Shown piece after piece: positions 1 to 6,750 of a stretch of DNA of 17,644 nucleotides. The notes below the pieces were generated by a model. The model searched no databases and was not told where the DNA came from. It saw nothing but the letters and a program-made list of their open reading frames with translations. The number at the start of each line of letters is the position of its first letter. Position 1 is the stretch's first letter. Both the position numbers and the translations under genes were made by a program. Origin of the DNA: Lachnospiraceae bacterium (GTDB taxonomy: Bacteria; Bacillota; Clostridia; Lachnospirales; Lachnospiraceae); NCBI GenBank assembly GCA_900757145.1, contig CAAEMT010000071.1:1-17644 (forward strand), written 5' to 3'.

Positions 1-635
1 AACGCCAGATTATTTTTCAGAGATTCTGCCGTTCTGCATCCGATGCTGAGATTGAACTTTCGGCGCACCATCGTCGCAATATCCTCATCAAGCCTTCGTC
101 CACCGATCTTAAGCGTCTGGCAGAGGATTACTTTTCCGGCAGAGATCACCGATATTTCTGTTGTATCTGCGCCGATATTCACGACCATATGTCCCCTTGA
201 AGACAGTACAGGAAGCTCTGCGCTCACTGCATCCGCGATTCCCTTATCAACCAGACGGATGCGTCCGGCGCCGATCTTCGTCCGCATTACATGAAAAAAC
301 GCTCTCTTTTCTACCTGTGTGATGTCGCTTGGCACCGCAATATATAAAGATGCACCGGAATGAAATATTCCAGCAAAATTTTTAAGCAGATACGTCAGCA
401 CTTTTTCCGTTCCAGTCAGGTTTGCGATCACGCCTCCTGCCATCGGCCAGATCACATCGACATTTTCAGGATTTTTCTCGTACATCTCATACGCTTCATC
501 CCCCACTGCAAGCACCTGACCCCCCTTCCTTACCGCAAGAAGGTTTCGGCTGTATAAAAAATGCTTTCCGTGTTTATCCTTTATCTTGATCGTATCCGTT
601 CCCAGATCGATCCCACATACTTTATGAAATAACAT
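1..635 (-). CDS. mreB: MreB-like rod-shape actin homologue (C-terminus beyond the window)
   Basis: Bacterial actin homologue of the MreB/Mbl family, expected to form membrane-associated ATP-dependent filaments that organise peptidoglycan synthesis. I read 211 complete codons. Visible are a phosphate-1 motif (IDLGTDT, residues 9-15), an MreB-like stretch around VLAVGDEAYEM, a catalytic-loop-like segment ITQVEKRA, a phosphate-2 motif VVNIGADTTEISVIS (residues 151-165), and RRKFNLSIGCRTAESLK, which matches the MreB signature after phosphate 2. A usual MreB is about 330-345 residues, so roughly the last third is missing at the edge. The start ATG at 635 has GTGGAG seven bases upstream. It follows radC by 14 bases, the classic radC-mreB order. 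Oddity: the usual DIGGGTT phosphate-2 motif reads NIGADTT, so this is a divergent paralogue rather than a textbook MreB. I am confident of the family, less so of full ATPase function. Confidence 0.85.
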   Translation of the reverse strand, partial: MLFHKVCGIDLGTDTIKIKDKHGKHFLYSRNLLAVRKGGQVLAVGDEAYEMYEKNPENVDVIWPMAGGVIANLTGTEKVLTYLLKNFAGIFHSGASLYIAVPSDITQVEKRAFFHVMRTKIGAGRIRLVDKGIADAVSAELPVLSSRGHMVVNIGADTTEISVISAGKVILCQTLKIGGRRLDEDIATMVRRKFNLSIGCRTAESLKNNLA

Positions 636-649
636 GTGCATTCTCCACT

Positions 650-1336
650 CTATTTCTCCTGCCAGATCCCCTGCTCCCGCATGCTTACCGCCTGACGGTC
701 ACCGATAATGATATGATCCAGCAGCTCAATGCCGAGCATCTCTCCCGCTTCCTTGACGCGCAGCGTCAAAAGAACGTCTTCCCTGCTCGGTTCCGGTATT
801 CCGCTTGGATGATTGTGCAGAAGCAATACGCTGACAGCTCCGTGATGCAGCGCTTCGATAAAAATCTCGCGCGGCGAAATCAGTGAGGATCGTACCGTCC
901 CTTTTGAGATCACTTTGTCACGGATCAGCCGTCCCTTGCTGTTTAACATTACGAGGATCAGCGTCTCCTGCTCGCAGTGGCGCAGCTCCTCCATGTAATA
1001 CATTGCTACATCAGATGGATTTGTAAAAGAAACGGTATCAGAAAAAGTCGTGCGTGCAAAACGCTTGGACAGCTCGGCAACACATTTGAGCTGAACAGCC
1101 TTTACCTTTCCTACGCCGCGTATCTTGATTAAATCAGAAATCGACATGTGATAAATGCCCAGAAGGCCGCTCTTTGCACCGTATCCGGCGAGCACCTTCC
1201 GCGACAGCTCCAATGCCGATTCGCCTTTGGAACCCGTGCGCAGTATAACGGATAGAAGCTCTGCATCCGACAAGCCTTCCGCCCCGTTAGCTATACATTT
1301 CTCGTACGGCCGTTCCTCTTTTGGTATATTTTTCAT
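650..1336 (-). CDS. radC: RadC family JAB/MPN-domain protein
   Basis: RadC-like protein (UPF0758), long annotated as DNA repair; its molecular function is still unclear. The N-terminal part has the family motif ERPYEKC...GAEGLSDAELLSVILRTG and a helix-hairpin-helix (IRGVGKVKAVQL). The C-terminal MPN/JAMM domain has the metal-binding pattern HNHPSG-x-PEPS-x-x-D (H174, H176, D187 counted from the chosen start). The reading frame is open up to an ATG at 1399, but I prefer the ATG at 1336. That gives 228 residues, the usual RadC length, and begins MKNIPKEERP like relatives. ATG 1354 is also possible. None of the three has a convincing Shine-Dalgarno. A possible extended -10 (1406-1414) would put the transcript start near 1399, which also argues for an internal start. 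The mreB-like gene follows 14 bases downstream, a widely conserved pairing in Firmicutes. Confidence 0.88.
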   Translation of the reverse strand: MKNIPKEERPYEKCIANGAEGLSDAELLSVILRTGSKGESALELSRKVLAGYGAKSGLLGIYHMSISDLIKIRGVGKVKAVQLKCVAELSKRFARTTFSDTVSFTNPSDVAMYYMEELRHCEQETLILVMLNSKGRLIRDKVISKGTVRSSLISPREIFIEALHHGAVSVLLLHNHPSGIPEPSREDVLLTLRVKEAGEMLGIELLDHIIIGDRQAVSMREQGIWQEK

Positions 1337-1405
1337 CGTATTTGTATCGTTCATACAATCATGCCGACACTCTTCTGCCCCTGTTCCAAATGGAATCATT
1401 AAAGT

Positions 1406-1414
1406 ATTCTACCA
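1406..1414 (-). promoter_or_regulatory. Possible extended -10 promoter for radC-mreB
   Basis: On the minus strand the bases read TGGTAGAAT, a TGn extended -10 with five of six matches to TATAAT. I see no good -35 hexamer 16-18 bases upstream. It lies in the gap between the COG2509 gene and radC, where a new transcription unit would be plausible. Predicted start of transcription is near 1399. This is a sequence match only. Confidence 0.35.
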
Positions 1415-1446
1415 CAGTTTTCCGGCAAAGTATACACTTTCGTCTA

Positions 1447-3156
1447 TTAAATTTTTCCTAATTGTTCGCCATATACCCACTGTGCGGCTCGTATTCCGTC
1501 GACTGCTGCCGAAGTAATTCCTCCGGCATATCCAGCCCCTTCTCCGCACGGATAAATGCCTCGCAGAAACGGCTGTATCTCTTCGACTTCTCTTTGCGCC
1601 TGCTGTACTTTTCCCCTCTGCTCATCACTTTCTGCTAGGATTGCCTGTCCCGATCCATTACGCAGAATACGTACCGGAGAGGAGGTACGGCTTTCCACGC
1701 CGGAAAGCAGCGCGTCAGGATCGTCAAATCCTTTGATCTTTTTTCCAAAAGCTACGATTCCTTCTGTGATCGCCTGATTGATCTCTTCCGGAAGGATCGT
1801 ATGAACAGGCGCCATCTGATAAGCACCCTTCATGCCCGGCATAACGCTTCCGAAACCGGATGCGGCAGCACGATCCTTAAAATCAGCAAAACGCTGTACG
1901 GGGATCCTGCCGTTTCCACATTGGAACGCCCTCTTCTCAAGAGAGCGCTGGAACGCGATTCCTGCAAGAGGGTGGTCACTTCCGTAATCCTCCGGTGAGA
2001 CTGTTACAACAATCGCGCTGTTTGCATTTTCACCGCTTCTGTCATGATAGCTCATTCCATTTACAGCCAGATGTTCCTGCTCCGAAGATGCATTTACAAC
2101 ATACCCTCCCGGACACATACAAAACGAATAGACACCCCGCCCGTTTTCACATTTATGAGCCACTTTATACGGCGATGCACCAAGATCATAAGGACAGTCT
2201 TTTCCGTACATCGCATCATTGATCTCCTGCTGCCTATGTTCCATCCGCAGCCCCACAGCGAACGATTTTGCCTCCATCATAAGTCCTTTTTCAAAAAGCA
2301 TGGAAAAGGTATCTCTTGCACTGTGTCCGATAGCCAGTACAAGCTGATCGCAGAAAAGCGCGTTCGGCACGCCATTGACCGTCAGGGAATAACGCCAGTT
2401 ATCGGGCGAAGAGCACTGATGCTCATCGGCTGCATATCGTATATCTGTCAGACAGTTTCCAAAACGATACTCTCCGCCAAGCGATTCGATTTCTCTTCGC
2501 ATTGCCTGAAGCACACTGACAAGAACGTCCGTCCCGATATGCGGCTTATGATCGTATAAAATGGAAGGATCGGCTCCTGCTCGTACAAACTCTTCGAGTA
2601 CAAACCGGATCATTCCGCTTTGATCCTTGATCAGTGTATTAAGCTTTCCGTCGGAAAACGTACCTGCTCCACCCTCGCCAAACTGCACGTTGGACTGCAT
2701 ATTAAGCTGCCCTGTCTCCCAAAAACGCTGTACGCTTTCTATCCGATTTTCCACCGCTTCTCCGCGCTCCAGAATAATCGGTGCAAGGCCTGCGCGCGCA
2801 AGCATCAGCGCGCAGAACAGTCCCGCGGGACCGCTGCCGATAATGACCGGTCTTTTCCCATTTTTTAAAGTAGCGTTCTCTCTGCCTTTATCTGACGGAA
2901 AGCGGTACTTCGTTTTCTCAATAAGAGATACCTTTTTATTTCTGCAGCGCTTTAAGATCTCCTTCGGCGCGCGTACCGCAACGTCTGCGGTATACACATA
3001 AAAAATATCTGGCTTTTTTCTCGCATCCACGGAACGGCGCATGATCTCATACTGAAAAGGCTCCGCGCCAAGACGAAGCGCTTTTTTTATCTCCCGTTCC
3101 AGTTCCTCTTTTGTGTGATCCGGTCTTAACTTCAGTTCACTGATCCTAAGCTCCAT
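1447..3156 (-). CDS. COG2509-type FAD-dependent dehydrogenase, function unknown
   Basis: A 569-residue flavoprotein of the uncharacterised COG2509 family (NAD(P)/FAD-dependent oxidoreductase), presumably cytoplasmic. Residues 1-95 form a small N-terminal domain with alternating charged and hydrophobic residues (MELRISELKL; IFYVYTADVAV). The dinucleotide-binding fold begins at RPVIIGSGPAGLFCALMLA, with GSGPAG at 107-112 and the ribose-binding acidic residue E130. Mid-protein NVQFGEGGAGTFSDGKL and the C-terminal CGEGAGYAGGITSAAVDG are hallmarks of this family, the latter being the second FAD contact. Length is normal. The start ATG at 3156 has an excellent AGAGGAGA about five bases upstream. 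It lies 24 bases after the BaiN-like flavoprotein gene, so the two are probably co-transcribed and translated together. The substrate is unknown; it is distantly similar to geranylgeranyl-reductase and HI0933-type flavoproteins, and I do not assign a reaction. Confidence 0.88.
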   Translation of the reverse strand: MELRISELKLRPDHTKEELEREIKKALRLGAEPFQYEIMRRSVDARKKPDIFYVYTADVAVRAPKEILKRCRNKKVSLIEKTKYRFPSDKGRENATLKNGKRPVIIGSGPAGLFCALMLARAGLAPIILERGEAVENRIESVQRFWETGQLNMQSNVQFGEGGAGTFSDGKLNTLIKDQSGMIRFVLEEFVRAGADPSILYDHKPHIGTDVLVSVLQAMRREIESLGGEYRFGNCLTDIRYAADEHQCSSPDNWRYSLTVNGVPNALFCDQLVLAIGHSARDTFSMLFEKGLMMEAKSFAVGLRMEHRQQEINDAMYGKDCPYDLGASPYKVAHKCENGRGVYSFCMCPGGYVVNASSEQEHLAVNGMSYHDRSGENANSAIVVTVSPEDYGSDHPLAGIAFQRSLEKRAFQCGNGRIPVQRFADFKDRAAASGFGSVMPGMKGAYQMAPVHTILPEEINQAITEGIVAFGKKIKGFDDPDALLSGVESRTSSPVRILRNGSGQAILAESDEQRGKVQQAQREVEEIQPFLRGIYPCGEGAGYAGGITSAAVDGIRAAQWVYGEQLGKI

Positions 3157-3180
3157 ATTTTCTCCTCTTACGCATTCTCT

Positions 3181-4458
3181 CTACCGCTCCTCATTTGCCA
3201 GCGATACTCTTTTTGCGGCGGCTCTTCCGGCGATCTGACCGCTTGACCACGCCCACTGCAAATTATATCCTCCGCACGGCCCGTCCACATCAACGATCTC
3301 TCCTGCAAAAAACAGGCCTTGATGCTTCCGTGATTCAAGCGTCTGTCCGTCAAGTTCTGATGCAGGTACGCCTCCGGCACACACCTGTGCAACGTCAAAT
3401 CCTTTTGTATCTTTTACTTCCAGTTCAAAGTCCTTGATTTTTGCCGCAAGCTGCTCCGCCTGTGTCTTTGAAAGTGACTTGGCGAGCAGCTTCTTTGAAA
3501 TCCCCGCAGACTGTAAAATCACAGGAATCAGCTTCTCATGAAGCATTCCTGATAAAAGACAGCCAGCCTTTGCATCTGATACATGTGAGTCTGCCAAATT
3601 TTTGACACGATCGCAAAGATACTGCACAAGGTACGCTTTTGAAAAATCAGGAAGCAGATCGAGATGAAAGGAAAGCTTTCCTTTTTTGTTATACTCCCGA
3701 ACATACCGGGATAATTGAAAGACTACGATTCCGGAGACGCCGTACTTTGTCCATTGCAGCTCTCCACGTTCAAAACCGAGCACCTGCTCCCCCACATGAT
3801 CCGTAAAGGACAGTGATACGACCGCCTGTGTGCGCACACCGGAAACCTGTCCAAAAAAATTCCCGCGACATTCGACCGGAACAAGAGCAGGCATCACAGG
3901 ATTGATCGTGTGTCCAAGCATTTTTACAAGCGCATAGCCGCTTCCGTCAGAACCAGTAGCAGGCGCAGCCTTAGAGCCGCAGGCAAGGATCACCGCATCG
4001 GCAGTATATTCCCATGTTGCCGTTTTTACACAGTATACTTTATCTCTGCATACGACAGATTCTACTTTTTCATTCAGCTTTCGCTTCACGCCAAGTCGGG
4101 AAAGCTCCTGCAAAAGGATCTCCAGTACAGCGCAGGACTGTCCCGAGTACGGATAGACGTATCCGTTTTTTTCCAGCGTTAAAAGCCCGATGCTCTCAAA
4201 AAATGCAAGCGTCTTCTCTGCATCAAAAATACTTGTGATATCTTTTGCAAGAAAACTGCCGCTTCCGTGGTATCTGCCTGCAAGTTCTTTTTCCGTATTT
4301 GTCAGATTGCATCTTCCGTTTCCTGTCAGAAGCAGCTTCTTCCCCGGACGATCCATCGCCTCAAGCAAACAGACCTTTGCGCCCTCCCTTGCCGCCGCAA
4401 TCGCAGCCATCATTCCGGAAGCACCCGCGCCGACTACAATCACCTGATTTCCTGCCAT
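3181..4458 (-). CDS. HI0933/BaiN-family FAD flavoprotein
   Basis: A 425-residue aminoacetone-oxidase-like flavoprotein (Pfam HI0933). Visible are the Rossmann motif VIVVGAGASGMMAA (GAGASG at 10-15), the family block PGKKLLLTGNGRCNLTN directly after it, and the C-terminal FAD signature GLFFAGEIVDVDGPCGGYNLQWAWSSG (only key residues named: GE, D, GGYN, Q). A clostridial relative, BaiN of Clostridium scindens, has been linked to bile-acid 7-dehydroxylation, but most members have no proven substrate and nothing here points to bile acids: no other bai gene is near. The open frame extends to a GTG at 4479. I choose ATG 4458 because it has GGGAG ten bases upstream and begins right before the Rossmann strand, whereas the GTG has no Shine-Dalgarno. 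It follows the Alr-type lyase gene by 27 bases. Confidence 0.88.
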   Translation of the reverse strand: MAGNQVIVVGAGASGMMAAIAAAREGAKVCLLEAMDRPGKKLLLTGNGRCNLTNTEKELAGRYHGSGSFLAKDITSIFDAEKTLAFFESIGLLTLEKNGYVYPYSGQSCAVLEILLQELSRLGVKRKLNEKVESVVCRDKVYCVKTATWEYTADAVILACGSKAAPATGSDGSGYALVKMLGHTINPVMPALVPVECRGNFFGQVSGVRTQAVVSLSFTDHVGEQVLGFERGELQWTKYGVSGIVVFQLSRYVREYNKKGKLSFHLDLLPDFSKAYLVQYLCDRVKNLADSHVSDAKAGCLLSGMLHEKLIPVILQSAGISKKLLAKSLSKTQAEQLAAKIKDFELEVKDTKGFDVAQVCAGGVPASELDGQTLESRKHQGLFFAGEIVDVDGPCGGYNLQWAWSSGQIAGRAAAKRVSLANEER

Positions 4459-4485
4459 AACTTCTACACTCCCATTCACACGGTA

Positions 4486-5760
4486 TCACAGCTTTACGAG
4501 TCCTTTTTCGTAAAGCCTCTGTAATGACTTCATGATTCCAAGCTTTGCATGCGGCCATGTAAGTCCGCCCTGAAAATATACGGCGTACGGTGGCTTGATC
4601 GGTCCGTCAGCGCTTAACTCGATCGAAGAGCCCTGTACAAAGGCTCCGGCAGCCATGATCACATCGCTGTCATATCCCGGCATTGCCCACGGTTCTGGCG
4701 TCACATAGCTGTCAACAGGAGCAGCAGCCTGGATACCTTCACAGAATGCAATGACACCCTCTGGATGCCCGAACTCTACCGCCTGTATAATATCATACCT
4801 CTCTTCCTGCGCTGACGGAATCACCTTAAATCCCAGCTTTTCGTAAATATTCGCGGCAAAAACCGCTCCCTTTAAGGCCGCCGCAGTCACGGTCGGAGCA
4901 AGGAAAAAGCCCTGATAAAACGATTGCATCACTCCAAGCGTCGCTCCGACCTCTTTTCCGAGTCCCGGAGAAGTCAGACGGTACGCCGCGCGTTCGATGC
5001 ACTCTCTGGTGCCTGCAATATAACCGCCGACCGGGGCAAGACCGCCGCCCGGATTTTTAATCAGTGACCCAACGACCATATCTGCTCCAAAATCACTCGG
5101 TTCAATCGTTTCTACGAATTCTCCATAGCAGTTGTCGACCATACAGATAATATCGGGACGGATGCTCTTTACGAAGGCGATCGCCTCCCCGATCTGTCTA
5201 ACAGAAAGAGTCGGACGTGTCAGATATCCTTTGGAACGCTGTATCTCTATAAGCCTTGTATTTGGCTTGATCGCCTTTTTAATCCCGTCAAAGTCAAAGC
5301 CTCCGTCAGGAAGCAGCTCCACCTGATCGTAGGTGATCTGAAATTCCGCAAGAGAACCACAGGAAGGACGAATGCCGATGACCTCCTCTAGGGTATCATA
5401 CGGCTTGCCTGATATAGATATCATCTCATCTCCTGGACGCAGATTTGCCGAGAGTGCAAGGGCAAGTGCGTGCGTACCGCAGGTGATCTGCGGACGGACT
5501 AATGCATCTTCTGTATGGAACGTAAGCGCGTACACTTTCTCCAGCGTCTCACGACCTATGTCATTGTAGCCGTAGCCGCTCGTAGCCTGAAAGCACTCGG
5601 CGCTTACACGCGCATCCTGCATTGCCTTAATAACTTTAAGCTGATTGTATTCTGCATTCTCATCTATCTTACAAAAACGCTCCTCCAGTCCCTCAAGGAT
5701 CTCTTCTGCAAAATTCTGTACCGCATCGCTGATCCCAAGCGATCTATATAACTGTTTCAT
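4486..5760 (-). CDS. Methionine gamma-lyase/aluminium-resistance family PLP protein (YnbB-like)
   Basis: Fold-type I pyridoxal-phosphate enzyme of the Met_gamma_lyase family (COG4100, historically 'aluminium resistance protein', Bacillus YnbB). The family is related to cystathionine beta/gamma-lyases, but the physiological substrate is not settled. The PLP region is visible: MVDNCYGEFVE supplies the PLP-ring Asp, and GSLIKNPGGGLAPVGGYIAG carries the Schiff-base lysine, K235 from my start. The N-terminal segment ATSGYGYNDIGRETLEKVYA and the tail LTWPHAKLGIMKSLQRL are typical. At 424 residues it is full length. The open frame starts at 5778, but the ATG at 5760 has a perfect AAAGGAG seven bases upstream, so I use it. 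It overlaps the end of miaA by 17 bases, which suggests translational coupling. In Bacillus and many clostridia this gene also lies close downstream of miaA, often with hfq between; hfq is absent here. Confidence 0.88.
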   Translation of the reverse strand: MKQLYRSLGISDAVQNFAEEILEGLEERFCKIDENAEYNQLKVIKAMQDARVSAECFQATSGYGYNDIGRETLEKVYALTFHTEDALVRPQITCGTHALALALSANLRPGDEMISISGKPYDTLEEVIGIRPSCGSLAEFQITYDQVELLPDGGFDFDGIKKAIKPNTRLIEIQRSKGYLTRPTLSVRQIGEAIAFVKSIRPDIICMVDNCYGEFVETIEPSDFGADMVVGSLIKNPGGGLAPVGGYIAGTRECIERAAYRLTSPGLGKEVGATLGVMQSFYQGFFLAPTVTAAALKGAVFAANIYEKLGFKVIPSAQEERYDIIQAVEFGHPEGVIAFCEGIQAAAPVDSYVTPEPWAMPGYDSDVIMAAGAFVQGSSIELSADGPIKPPYAVYFQGGLTWPHAKLGIMKSLQRLYEKGLVKL

Positions 5761-6721
5761 TTCCATTCTCCTTTGCAATTCCCTTTTCTTTCAAAACTTC
5801 CATCATATAACCAAGCAGCTTCCGGCGGTCGTGACCAAACGACTGCTTATCGAGCCATACAACATCTCGTTCTCTTCGAAACCATGTAAGCTGTCTCTTT
5901 GCAAAATGACGCGTATCTCTTTTCAGAACTCTCACTGCCTCAGTAAGATCATATTTTCCATCGAGATAATCAATCATTTCCTTATATCCAAGCCCCTGCA
6001 TGGAAACGAGATCCCGCGTGCAGCCGTTTTCTCTCAATCTGCGCACCTCATCCAAAAGGCCTGCCTGCATCATCTCATCCACACGCAGGTCAATATTTTG
6101 ATAAAGCGTATCGCGCGCGTCATTTAATACAAAATATGCAAAACGGTACGGCGATTCCTTCGCCCGCTCCTGCTCGTTGTGCTTTGAGATCGGCTCGCCT
6201 GTCTCATGGTAATACTCAAGCGCGCGGATCACCCGCTTTACATTGTTTGCGTGGATCACTTCGGCAGAATCCGGATCGACCGTCCGCAGCATTTCATGGA
6301 GCGCCTGCGCGCCCTTTTCCCGCGCAATCTCCTGTAAAAAAGTCCGATAATTTGTATCTCCGCCGTTTTCCGTAAAATCAATATCATATAAGACTGCCTG
6401 TATATAAAATCCCGTACCTCCGGCAAGGATCGGTATCTTCCCTTTTTCACTGATCTGCCTGATATACCGCTTCGCGTATTCCTGAAATTTTACAACGTGA
6501 AATTCTTCCCACGGCTCAAATTCATCGATCAGATAATGAGGCACACCCTGCATCTCTTCCTTTGTGACTTTTGCCGAGCCAATGTCCATGCCGCGGTACA
6601 CCTGCATTGAATCGGCTGAGATGATCTCTCCTCCGATGCGTTTTGCAAGCTCAATGGAAAGGCTCGTCTTTCCGACTGCTGTCGGTCCGGTCAAAATAAT
6701 GAGCGGCTGTTTTTCTCTCAT
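5744..6721 (-). CDS. miaA: tRNA dimethylallyltransferase MiaA
   Basis: Transfers the dimethylallyl group of dimethylallyl diphosphate to N6 of A37 in tRNAs that read UNN codons, giving i6A. The 325-residue protein has the P-loop GPTAVGKT (12-19), the catalytic-region motif ISADSMQVYRGMDIGSAK with D37, the AGGTGFYIQAVLYDIDF block, and the C-terminal QGLGYKEM...DTRHFAKRQLTWFRR signature. Length and motifs are those of a complete enzyme. The start ATG at 6721 has AAAGGA about seven bases upstream. It follows mutL by 29 bases and overlaps the next gene by 17. MiaB, which thiomethylates the MiaA product, is four genes upstream in the same likely transcription unit. Confidence 0.97.
   Translation of the reverse strand: MREKQPLIILTGPTAVGKTSLSIELAKRIGGEIISADSMQVYRGMDIGSAKVTKEEMQGVPHYLIDEFEPWEEFHVVKFQEYAKRYIRQISEKGKIPILAGGTGFYIQAVLYDIDFTENGGDTNYRTFLQEIAREKGAQALHEMLRTVDPDSAEVIHANNVKRVIRALEYYHETGEPISKHNEQERAKESPYRFAYFVLNDARDTLYQNIDLRVDEMMQAGLLDEVRRLRENGCTRDLVSMQGLGYKEMIDYLDGKYDLTEAVRVLKRDTRHFAKRQLTWFRRERDVVWLDKQSFGHDRRKLLGYMMEVLKEKGIAKENGNETVI
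5768..5774 (-). promoter_or_regulatory. Ribosome binding site fixing the start of the Alr-type lyase
   Basis: AAAGGAG on the minus strand, seven bases before ATG 5760 and only one base before the alternative ATG 5766. It sits inside the last codons of miaA. The spacing excludes the upstream ATGs and is what decides the lyase start. Confidence 0.75.
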
Positions 6722-6750
6722 TCTATATTCCTTTCTGCCATATCATAGCC

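Noticed and set aside
2044..2559. Plus-strand open frame of 171 codons opposite the COG2509 flavoprotein
   Set aside because: Composition is His/Cys/Arg-rich and motif-free; fully covered by a conserved minus-strand gene.
3181..4458. Bile-acid 7-dehydroxylation gene baiN
   Set aside because: Family resemblance is real, but HI0933-type proteins are widespread and no other bai gene is present, so I do not use the symbol.
5645..6127. Plus-strand open frame of 160 codons across the lyase/miaA junction
   Set aside because: Overlaps two conserved genes in antisense and shows no protein-family features.
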